A DNA stretch of 64,000 nucleotides from Benzoatithermus sp963720725 (lineage in GTDB: Bacteria > Pseudomonadota > Alphaproteobacteria > Geminicoccales > Geminicoccaceae). The DNA lies in contig CAVRGN010000003.1 in NCBI GenBank assembly GCA_963720725.1, positions 620,001 to 684,000 on the forward strand, written 5' to 3'. Positions 46,550 through 53,874 of the stretch are shown in pieces. A model generated the notes under the pieces. That model had not been told where the DNA came from and did no database searches. It was given only the letters and a program-made list of their open reading frames with translations. Made by a program: the position numbers and the translations under genes. Numbering within the stretch: position 1 is the first letter of the stretch; each line of letters starts with the position of its first letter.

Positions 46550-48614
46550 CTATGATCCGGCCGCACCGGGAAGGTCCGCGGCGAGGAGGAGCAGGCTGCG
46601 CGCCGCGAGCGGCACGGCGGCAGCGGGCTCGGCGGCGCCCGCGGGTTCGGCGGTGTCGAGCAGGACCCGCCAGGCGGCTCCGTCCCGCTGGTGCGGCAGG
46701 ACGAAGCGATGGCGATGGTCGTCCGCGTTGAGCAGGACCAGGAGCAGGCCCCCGGTACCGGCGAGCTGGACGCCCAGGCAGCGCCGGCGCGGCTCGTGCC
46801 AGTCGGCATGGCTCATGACCCGGCCTTCCGGGGCGAGCCAGGTGACGTCGGGCAGGCCGTCCGGCCCGGGCTCGCCATGCAGATAGCGGGTCCGGCGCAG
46901 CAGGGGATGGGATCCGCCGCAGCGCGACCAGTCGCCCGACCAGCGCCGCGAACGCCAGATCGTCCGCGCCCGCCGCCTGCCAGTCGAGCCAGCTCAGCGC
47001 ATTGTCCTGGCAATAGGCGTTGTTGTTGCCCTGCTGCGTGCGGCCGAATTCGTCGCCCATCAGCAGCATGGGCGTGCCTTGCGAGAACAGCAGCGTCGCC
47101 AGCAGGTTCAGGCGTTGGCGGGCGCGCAGGACCAGAATCGCCGGGTCCGCGGTCGGGCCCTCGACGCCGTGATTGGCGCTGAGATTGTCGTGGTGGCCGT
47201 CGCGGTTGTGTTCGCCATTGGCCTCGTTGTGCCGGCCGGCATAGGCCACCAGGTCGGCCAGGGTGAAGCCGTCATGGCTGGTGACCAGGTTGACGCTGAC
47301 CCAGGGGCGCCGCCCCGACGCCTCGTAGAGATCGGCCGAGCCCAGGAGGCGCCCGGCGAGCTCGGGCAGGACCCGCTCGTCGCCGCGCCAGAACCGGCGC
47401 ACGCAGTCGCGGTAGCGGTCGTTCCACATCGCGAAGGGCGGCGGGAACTCGCCCTGGCGATAGCCGTGGGGGCCGAGGTCCCAGGGCTCCGCGATCAGCT
47501 TCAGGCCGCCCAGCTCGGGGTCCTGGGCGATCGCCTGGAGCAGAGCCGCGTCGGGGCGGAAGGCACCGCCCAGGTCCCGGCCCAGGGCCGGGGCGAGGTC
47601 GAAGCGGAACCCGTCCACGCCCAGCCGCGCCCAGTGGCGCAGGGCGTCCATGGCCAGCTGCAGCACGCGCGGATGGCCGAGGTTCAGGCTGTTGCCGCAG
47701 CCGGCCCAGTCCAGGTAGCGGGCGGGGTCGCCCGGATCGAGCCGGTAGTAGGTGGCGTTGTCGAGCCCGCGCCAGGACAGGGTGGGCCCGAGATGGTCGG
47801 TCTCGGCGGTGTGGTTGAGGACCACGTCCAGCACCACCTCGATGCCGGCGCCGTGCAGGGCCGCGACCATGGTGCGGAACTCGGCCACCGGATCGGCCAC
47901 CGCAAAGCGCGGTTCGGGCGCCATGAAGGCACAAGGATTGTAGCCCCAATGGTTGCGCAGGCCCAGCCGGGTCAGCCGCAGCTCGTCCAGGAACGCCCAG
48001 ACCGGCATCAGCTCGACCGTGGTGACGCCCAGCCGGACCAGATGGTCGAGCAGCAGCGGGTGGGCGAGCCCGAGATAGGTGCCGCGCAGGCGCTCGGGCA
48101 GGCCCTGATGCAGCCGGCTCAGGCCGCGGACATGCGCCTCGTAGAGCACGGTCTCCGACCACGGCACCCGCGGCCGCGCCGCCGCCTCGCCCGGAGGTCC
48201 GGTCATCACGGCCTTGGGCACCAGTCCGGCCGTATCGCGCGGGTCGAATGCCAGCGGGTCGGAGGGGTCGACCAGGTTGGGCCCCTCCCAGCGGAAGGCA
48301 CCGGTCACCGCCTTGGCATAGGGGTCGAGCAGGAGCCGGTGCGGGTTGAAGCGGTGGCCGGATTCCGGCTGCCAGGGGCCGTGGGCGCGCAGGCCGTAGA
48401 CCTGCCCGGCCCGCAGCCCGGCGACGCGGCCGTGGAACACCCCGTCGGTGCGCTCGGGCAGGGCCAGGACCGCCGTCTCCCGCTCGCCCGCCGGGTCGAA
48501 CAGGCAGAGCTCGATGCGCTCGGCATGGGCGGAGAACACGGCGAGGTTGGCCCCGTCGGGACCCAGCGTCACCCCGAGCGGGAACGGGCTGCCGGGGGAG
48601 AGCTCATCTTGCAT
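46550..48614 (-). CDS. glgX: Glycogen debranching enzyme GlgX, frameshifted near the C-terminus
   Basis: About 688 aa once the frame is repaired. N-terminal CBM48 (SPFPLGVTLGPDGANLAVFS), then the GH13 barrel: NHWGYNPCAFMAPEPRFA, IEVVLDVVLNHTAE, nucleophile Asp in GVDGFRFDLAPALGRD, acid/base Glu in GLKLIAEPWDLGPHG, and VTSHDGFTLADLVAY. The catalytic frame ends at VALRRI near 46911; removing one base from GGG 46909-46911 continues to HPLLRRTRYLHGEPG, SHADWHEPRRRCLGVQLAG and the stop at 46550. GlgX hydrolyses alpha-1,6 branches of phosphorylase-limited glucan. ATG 48614 fits the family start. Confidence 0.9.
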
Positions 48615-48766
48615 CGCGGCATCTTGCCCGACGCCGCCGCCATGGCAAGCTCGGCGACCGATCCGCCTGCGGCGACCGCGGCGGGGAGGACGAGCCGAGC
48701 GCGGGTCGCGACGGGATGCTCGGTCGGGTGGCGGAGGTCGGGTCGCGAGGATGAGGAGGGCGGGGC

Positions 48767-48910
48767 ATGCGGCCATCTCGGATCCGGCGGCGGCTGGCGG
48801 CGGGGCTCTTGGCGCTGTCGATGTTCTCCTGCAGCTACGGCGACCGGGAGGACGGGAGGAGGACGACAAGGCCAGGCGGACGGCTGTCGTCCCGCCGCCG
48901 TCTCCGCTAG
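48767..48910 (+). CDS. Possible very small lipoprotein
   Basis: 47 codons: MRPSRIRRRLAAGLLALSMF then SCSYGDREDG, with a lipobox-like LSMFSC around Cys22. AGGAGGG lies about 8 nt before the ATG. The short mature part is Arg-rich and without family resemblance; a neighbouring frame is also open, so the end is uncertain. Just upstream of the LprI/MliC gene on the same strand, perhaps cotranscribed. Confidence 0.4.
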   Translation: MRPSRIRRRLAAGLLALSMFSCSYGDREDGRRTTRPGGRLSSRRRLR

Positions 48911-48959
48911 GTGTCGGCGGTGCCGCGCGGACCGCGGCCGCGTACCGGGAGGGGCCTGC

Positions 48960-49580
48960 ATGCGATCGGGAGAGCACCGGGACCGGGGTGCCCGTCGTCC
49001 CGCCCTGCTGGCGGCCGGCCTGAGCCTGCTGGCCGGGGCGGCGCAAGGAGCGGGGCCGTCCTTCGACTGCGGCAAGGTCGAGGCGGGGAGCATCGAGGCC
49101 CTGGTGTGCCAGGACCCGGCCCTGGCCGCGGCCGACCTGAAGCTGGCCGGGGTGTACGAGGCGGCACTGGCCAAGGCCGGCAACGAGCAGCCGCCGACCC
49201 TCAAGGCCCTGCAGCGCGGCTGGATCAAGGGCCGCGACGCGTGCTGGAAGGCCGACGACAAGCCGGCCTGCGTCGCCGACGCCTACCGGCTGCGCACGGC
49301 CGAGCTGCAGGCCCGCTACCGGCTGCTGGCACCCACCGGTACTGCCACCTACGCCTGCGACGACGCGCCGGGCAGCGAGGTCACGGCCAGCTTCTTCGCC
49401 ACCGACCCGCCGACCGCCATCGCCGAGCGCGGCGACGAGGTCTCGTTCATGGTCGAGCAGCCGGCCGCCAGCGGGGCACGGTACCAGGGCCGCAACGAGA
49501 GCCTGTGGGAGCATCAGGGCCTGGCCACCATCACCTGGGGCTACGGGGCGCCGGAGCTGCGCTGCCGGGTCCAGCGCTGA
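48960..49580 (+). CDS. LprI-domain plus MliC-domain exported protein (lysozyme inhibitor-like)
   Basis: 206 aa. A signal sequence (RRPALLAAGLSLLAGAAQGA) is followed by an LprI/DUF1311 domain (SFDCGKVEAGSIEALVCQDP, ALAAADLKLAGVYEAALAKA, KGRDACWKADDKPACVADAY) and an MliC-like C-terminal domain (TATYACDDAPGSEVTASFF, SGARYQGRNESLWEHQG, final LRCRV Cys). Both domains are known in inhibitors of C-type lysozyme, with LprI described in mycobacteria and MliC/PliC in Gram-negatives. The expected role is periplasmic protection of peptidoglycan. GGGAGGGG precedes the ATG. Confidence 0.82.
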   Translation: MRSGEHRDRGARRPALLAAGLSLLAGAAQGAGPSFDCGKVEAGSIEALVCQDPALAAADLKLAGVYEAALAKAGNEQPPTLKALQRGWIKGRDACWKADDKPACVADAYRLRTAELQARYRLLAPTGTATYACDDAPGSEVTASFFATDPPTAIAERGDEVSFMVEQPAASGARYQGRNESLWEHQGLATITWGYGAPELRCRVQR

Positions 49581-49609
49581 GGCAAGGGCCCCGGACGGGG
49601 CGGACGGCC

Positions 49610-49747
49610 GGGTTCGTTCGTGCCTGGCGCGAATTCGTTTGTGCATTTTCGCGTCAGGGGATTGCCGGGTTCGTTTTGCGGCGTGAATCGTGGGTTCGTT
49701 TTCGTGGCAGATTTCGTTGAAAAACAACGGGTTGGCTGGGTTCGTTT
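49610..49747. repeat. Iterated GGGTTCGTT motif in an intergenic region
   Basis: GGGTTCGTT occurs at 49610, 49667, 49692 and 49738 with uneven spacing (57, 25 and 46 nt), with weaker copies (ATTCGTTTG) between. A small hairpin CGTTG-AAAAA-CAACG lies at 49715-49729. The block is lower in GC than its surroundings. The whole stretch from 49581 to 50076 holds no credible gene; the part after 49770 is extremely G-rich. Confidence 0.6.
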
Positions 49748-49938
49748 GGTCGTGGGAGAATCGCGGCCGTGCCGCGGGCGGCGGTGCGGTGCAGGGCGCG
49801 GCGGCCGGGATGGGGCGGGGTCGGCGGAGCCGGGCGACGGGGGCGGGCATGGCACGGGATCTCGCGGGGCAGGTCCGACGATCCTAGCATGGATCGGACT
49901 TCGGTCCTAGCTGCGCGGTGCGGCCGGGGGCGCGCCTT

Positions 49939-49950
49939 TACCGATCGGTA
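49939..49950. promoter_or_regulatory. 12-bp perfect palindrome, operator-like
   Basis: TACCGATCGGTA is self-complementary over 12 bases and is preceded by TT. Such sequences are common operators of TetR-type repressors, but no regulator gene is adjacent. It lies about 130 bases upstream of the excalibur-domain pseudogene. Low confidence as a real site. Confidence 0.25.
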
Positions 49951-50076
49951 GCGATCTTCAGGCAGACTGCCGGATGGTGGCGGAGGTGCCGCGCCAGGAC
50001 CGGAGCCCGAACGAAGCGAGGGCGGCAGGTTCGGGCGGGGCCGCCGGTGGGCCGGCTGGATGGTGGGGTGCGGGGG

Positions 50077-50484
50077 ATGGCGGTGCCGTTGCCGAGGCCG
50101 TGCCGTGGGCGGCGGGAGGATCCCGAGCGGAAGCTGCGGCGGCTGCGGCGGCGGTTCGCGAAGGTGACGGGGCGGCTGGAGCGGCGGGACCGGCTGCGGC
50201 GGATGGGGCCGCGGGTCGCGGCGGTGGGGCGGCCGCTCCTGGTGGTCGGGCTGATCGCCGGTGCCGGTGCCGCGGCCCTGATCGCGACCTCGCCCTGGCC
50301 GCTGGGTCTGACCCTGCGCCACCTCGCGGCCGCGGCCGGCTGCCCGGTGGCCCAGGCCGTCGGCCTGGCGCCGGCGCGGCACGGCGAGCCCGGCTGGTGG
50401 ACCTAGCTCGATCCCGACCTGGACGGCTGGTCGTGCGGATCGTTGCCGGGCGGACGGAGGCGCGGCTTCTGGGTGCTAAGGTAG
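50077..50484 (+). pseudogene. Excalibur calcium-binding domain protein with internal stop
   Basis: The frame from ATG 50077 encodes a basic N-terminus (REDPERKLRRLRRRFAKVTG), one membrane helix (PLLVVGLIAGAGAAALIATS) and most of an excalibur domain (LAAAAGCPVAQAVGLAPARHGEPGWW-like, read as AAGCPVAQAVGLAPARHGEP). A TAG at 50404-50406 stops it, but the same frame continues with LDPDLDGWSCGS, the missing DxDxDGxxC calcium loop. The single stop thus cuts the domain before its calcium ligands. Either a real nonsense mutation or a base error. Function of excalibur proteins at the cell surface is unknown. Confidence 0.7.
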
Positions 50485-50582
50485 GCGGGGCGACGGCGGA
50501 CGGGATGGCGATACGGGTAGACCTTGTACCATCATCGCCCGAGCCGTTTGTTAATGATACCCGGTACAGTTTACCGGTACAG

Positions 50583-51071
50583 TCAACCGAGAACGAACCG
50601 GGCGCGTTCGCGCCGGAGCATTTCATACGGACTGACGCAGGTCAGACTCAATCCGATGCAGGCATTGGGGATCTTGATCTTGCGCGTTGAGTCGGAAGGC
50701 ACCTCGTGGGTGACGACCACGAAGTCATGTGCCAGCGCGTGCGCCACCAGCCAGTAGTCGGCTACCTGGAGGAATGTCGCGATCGCCGCCGGCTCGTACT
50801 TCTGGCCGGTTGCCCAAGCGCTGACCCTTCCAAGGGCCGGCACCACAGCATCGTCCGGCGGCAGGAAGAAAGTGCGCCCGCGTGCGGTCGTCCAATCGGA
50901 GAGATCATCGCCACCAGCCTGCAATTCGTCCCCGACCTTGTCAATGCTGGCGACACGTCCGGTGCCGTGCTGTGCGATCAGCCATTCCCAGAACGCCGGG
51001 CAGAAATCGAAACCGTAGTGCAGGTTCTTCGCCTGAATGAAGATGTTCGTGTCGAGCAGGTAGCGGGTCAT
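50583..51071 (-). CDS. DUF4411 PIN-like protein, putative toxin
   Basis: 162 aa. The PIN-like start MTRYLLDTNIFIQAKNLHYG carries the first acidic residue; DKVGDELQAGGDDLSDW and ADYWLVAHALAHDFVVVTHE hold the others. DUF4411 proteins are PIN-fold nucleases usually encoded beside XRE/ImmA-type proteins and treated as putative type II toxins. Here the start overlaps the stop of the HTH-ImmA/IrrE gene by 4 nt (ATGA), so translation is coupled. No activity is known for this copy. Confidence 0.85.
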   Translation of the reverse strand: MTRYLLDTNIFIQAKNLHYGFDFCPAFWEWLIAQHGTGRVASIDKVGDELQAGGDDLSDWTTARGRTFFLPPDDAVVPALGRVSAWATGQKYEPAAIATFLQVADYWLVAHALAHDFVVVTHEVPSDSTRKIKIPNACIGLSLTCVSPYEMLRRERARFVLG

Positions 51072-52226
51072 GGCATGACCCCCACTTCTCGCCCGATATT
51101 GTTGAACGTCTCCGTCTTCTTGACGCCCAGCATCCTGAACGCGTCGCGGTAGAGGGTCTGTCCTTCCAGCGTGCTTTCAACAAGCGCGCGGGCAAACCGG
51201 CGGCTGACGCGCGACAGCGTCGTGCGGTAGAAATCGCCGCCACCTGCACCGGCGCGGGCAAGTTCGCGCAGGCGCGCGCGTTCATCCGCCCATGCTCGAT
51301 CGAATGCCGGCCGATCAAGTGCGCCAGCGTCGAGCAGCCGGCGCAGGATTACCAGCGTGCTGACCTTGAATTGCCGCGCTAGGCGCTGCATGACCTCGTC
51401 GAGTGGCTCGCCCGGCTGAAGCATGGGCCTGAGCGCCGCGAGCGGCACGAGGAGCTCTGCGGCGACCGCATTGCACCAGACCTCCTCGCGGCGGTAGCCG
51501 TTGAGCGGCGCGGCGCTAGCATCCGACACGGCCGAGGACCCGAGCCAAAGATGCGCCAGCTCGTGCGCCAGCGTGAACATCTGGCCGGATTTCGTATCTG
51601 TCCCATTGATGAAAACCAGTGGCGCCCGCCTGTCGGCCAGCGCGAAGCCGCGGAACTCCTCCGGATCGAGCGTGCGGCGGTTGTTGGACAGCACAACGCC
51701 GCTCACCATTACCAGCACACCGGCAGCATCGGCCTGGGCGATGAACAGCCTCAGCGCCGCTTCCCAGGTGTGGCAGGCGGCGCGATGCGGCCACATCGAA
51801 GCCGAGCGTCTCAGCCATGCGCGCCGCCACATCCTGGGGCCGGTCATCGAGGCTTGCGCTGCCGACAAAGGCGGCCTCGGGCATGCGCACCGTCAGCGCA
51901 AAGTCGCGATACCAGCCCTGCCGTTCCTGGCAGGCATAGAGCATGTCGAGCAGATCGGGGCTGGCGCGCCGCACGCCGCACCCGTCATGGGTACGGAAAT
52001 CCGGGATCGGCAAAGGCTCATGCGGTGGCTCGGGCAGGAACAAATAGCCGATGGGCACATGCAGCGCCTGCGCGAAGGCCTCCAGCTGCTTCAGCGTGGG
52101 CTGCGTTTCGCCGCTTTCCCATTCGGCCAGCTTCGGGAAACGGCCAAGCAGTTCCTCGGCATCGGCGATGCCGGCCCGCTCCCGCGCCCAGCGCAACAGT
52201 TCGGGACGGACAGCCGCGCGTGTCAT
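51068..52226 (-). CDS. XRE-type HTH plus ImmA/IrrE metallopeptidase protein, frameshifted
   Basis: Two frames give one protein of about 385 aa. N-part: VRPELLRWARERAGIADAEE, a helix-turn-helix in LAEWESGETQPTLKQLEAFA and PIGYLFLPEPPHEPLPIPDF. C-part: TWEAALRLFIAQADAAGVLV, INGTDTKSGQMFTLAHELAH with the zinc HExxH motif (HELAH), and EVWCNAVAAELLVPL. They join near 51776-51780 after removal of one base, restoring SRRCHTWEAAL. Expected to be the regulator or antitoxin partner of the PIN-like protein downstream. If the shift is real, the peptidase domain is not made in frame. Confidence 0.82.
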
Positions 52227-52370
52227 GTGGCCTCTTTTAGAGCCCGTCCAGAAAAAAGCTTAGCGGAATCACACTGGTGTGGTGTCTGTCTCGTTTATGA
52301 AGCGAGGAGACGCCGCGATGTGCGCCAACTCCCCCCGCGCCGAGTATGGGCTCCGGGTCAAGAGCTATGC

Positions 52371-52572
52371 AAGCGACTGCGCGGCGAGGCCGATCCGGCG
52401 AGCGACCTCGACCTCCTGGTCGATCTGGAGCCCGGCCGCAGCCTGATCGACCTGGCGCGCCCCACTGGTCGATCTCGAAGCCGAGCTGGGCACGCCCGTC
52501 GACCTCGTCACCGAGGCGGGCCTGCGGCCGGAACTGCGCGAGCGCGTGCTTTGTAAAGCAGCTCCGATCTGA
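52371..52572 (+). pseudogene. MNT nucleotidyltransferase pseudogene
   Basis: A degraded copy of the gene at 53179. The frame reads RGEADPASDLDLLVDLEPGR then SLIDLA, loses frame after ARP, and resumes as LVDLEAELGTPVDLVTEAGL and RPELRERVLCKAAPI with a stop at 52570-52572. The N-terminus up to the GS motif is missing. DNA similarity to the intact copy is obvious by eye. Confidence 0.75.
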
Positions 52573-52673
52573 CTGTTCGTCCGTGAGGTTGACTGCTGAA
52601 AAGGGCCGTAACGCGTGAAAGTCGCCGCGCCGACGTACTATAGACACGTCGTCAAACAGCCGGATGGGATCAC

Positions 52674-52925
52674 GTGGCCGATCTGATCGACCTCACGCTC
52701 GAATATCTGCATCGACTGGACGGCAAGCTCGACGACGCCTGCGCCGACCTCGACGAGGTGCGCGCGACCCTGCGCAGCCTGGAGGATCGGAAGCTCGGCG
52801 TCGAGCAGTCGATCAGACTGGTGCGAGAGGACATGGCCCGGCGGGACCGCCGGAGCGACGCGTTGGCGAGCCGCGTGAAGCGAATCAAGCGGCGACTGGA
52901 GCCGTCGAATCATGCCGGGCGCTGA
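52674..52925 (+). CDS. Small coiled-coil protein of unknown function
   Basis: 83 aa, almost wholly helical with heptad-like spacing: LIDLTLEYLHRLDGKLDDAC, ADLDEVRATLRSLEDRKLG and ARRDRRSDALASRVKRIKRR. GTG start at 52674 with GGATGGGA upstream. Similar short coiled-coil genes occur near toxin-antitoxin type genes; a role cannot be assigned. Confidence 0.6.
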   Translation: MADLIDLTLEYLHRLDGKLDDACADLDEVRATLRSLEDRKLGVEQSIRLVREDMARRDRRSDALASRVKRIKRRLEPSNHAGR

Positions 52926-52935
52926 GCGACATTCG

Positions 52936-53148
52936 CTAGAGCTTGACCAGGGCGAGGATCAGCAGGGTCTGCCCCAGGAACATCATCGCCATGTACAGGG
53001 TCATCCGATCGAACAGTTCGCCCGGCCGGTACCGCACGGGTTCCCCGGTGGCGGCATCGCTCGGCCGGGAGGCATCGGTGGGGATGCGCTCGTGGCGCAT
53101 CTCCGGCACGTGGCTGCCGAGCTTGCCGTCGCGTCCCGGGTCGAGCAT
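52936..53148 (-). CDS. Small single-span membrane protein of unknown function
   Basis: 70 aa. A charged N-terminal half (MLDPGRDGKLGSHVPEMRHE) precedes one C-terminal membrane helix (RMTLYMAMMFLGQTLLILAL). ATG 53148 is chosen because it has CGGAGCC upstream and avoids overlapping the divergent nucleotidyltransferase start at 53179. Confidence 0.5.
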   Translation of the reverse strand: MLDPGRDGKLGSHVPEMRHERIPTDASRPSDAATGEPVRYRPGELFDRMTLYMAMMFLGQTLLILALVKL

Positions 53149-53178
53149 GCTCGGCTCCGTTGCCGGTGAGGTACGGCC

Positions 53179-53469
53179 ATGATCTCCCTCGAGACGGTGC
53201 GCGGCAAGCGGGGGCGGCTGCTCGATCTGGCGGCGCGGCACGGTGCGCGCAATGTGCGGGTGTTCGGGTCGGTGGCGCGGGGCGAGGCCGACGCGGCCAG
53301 CGACCTGGACCTGCTGGTGGACCTGGAGCCCGGCCGCAGCCTGATCGACCTGGGCGCCTTGCTCGCGGAGCTCGAGGCGGAATTGGGCGCACCCGTCGAC
53401 GTCGTCACCGAGGCGGGGTTGCGGCCGGCGCTGCGCGAGCGGGTGCTGCGCGACGCCGTGCCCTTGTGA
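53179..53469 (+). CDS. MNT-domain nucleotidyltransferase (MntA-like)
   Basis: 96 aa. Minimal nucleotidyltransferase fold with VFGSVARGEADAASDLDLLV: Gly30-Ser31 and the metal-binding Asp42 and Asp44. In HEPN-MNT modules such proteins inactivate the HEPN RNase toxin by adding AMP. No HEPN gene is next to this copy: the following gene runs on the opposite strand and encodes a coiled-coil protein. A broken duplicate lies 0.6 kb upstream. Confidence 0.85.
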   Translation: MISLETVRGKRGRLLDLAARHGARNVRVFGSVARGEADAASDLDLLVDLEPGRSLIDLGALLAELEAELGAPVDVVTEAGLRPALRERVLRDAVPL

Positions 53470-53502
53470 AGCGTGGGCCTGGATGCCTGTTGGGACCGGC
53501 GG

Positions 53503-53790
53503 TCAGAAGAGCCGGGTCAACGACGCGACCAAGGCGGCCTGTAGCAGCAGCATACCGGCCATCCGCCAGGACTGCAGGCCCATGTCCCGGTGCAGTTCGG
53601 CACGCAACTCGCCCATTTCCTTGCGCAGATCGGCGCGGAGGCCCGCGATCTCGGCGCGCACGAACTCCTTGGTCGCCAGCTCCTCGCTGGTGAAGCCCTT
53701 GCCGATCTGCTCGGCGATGGTGTCCGCCTGCTCCGAGGGAATGCCGGAGCGGCGCATCGCCTGAGCCATCTCGAGGGTGTCGACCGGCAT
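53503..53790 (-). CDS. DUF1640/CCDC90-like coiled-coil membrane protein
   Basis: 95 aa. N-terminal region MPVDTLEMAQAMRRSGIPSE with EQADTIAEQIGKGF, a coiled coil (RAEIAGLRADLRKEMGELRA) and a C-terminal membrane helix (MAGMLLLQAALVASLTRLF). This layout matches small CCDC90/DUF1640-related bacterial proteins, which have no established function. Confidence 0.65.
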   Translation of the reverse strand: MPVDTLEMAQAMRRSGIPSEQADTIAEQIGKGFTSEELATKEFVRAEIAGLRADLRKEMGELRAELHRDMGLQSWRMAGMLLLQAALVASLTRLF

Positions 53791-53874
53791 GCTCGCACTG
53801 TCCGTTGCCGCAACCGATTGATAATCTAGCCGATCAGGCGCCGGATTGGTACCGCGGCGTGCCGGCGGCCGCCC

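Noticed and set aside
49610..49747. CRISPR-like array
   Set aside because: The repeat unit is only 9 bases and spacing is irregular (57, 25, 46 nt); no cas genes.
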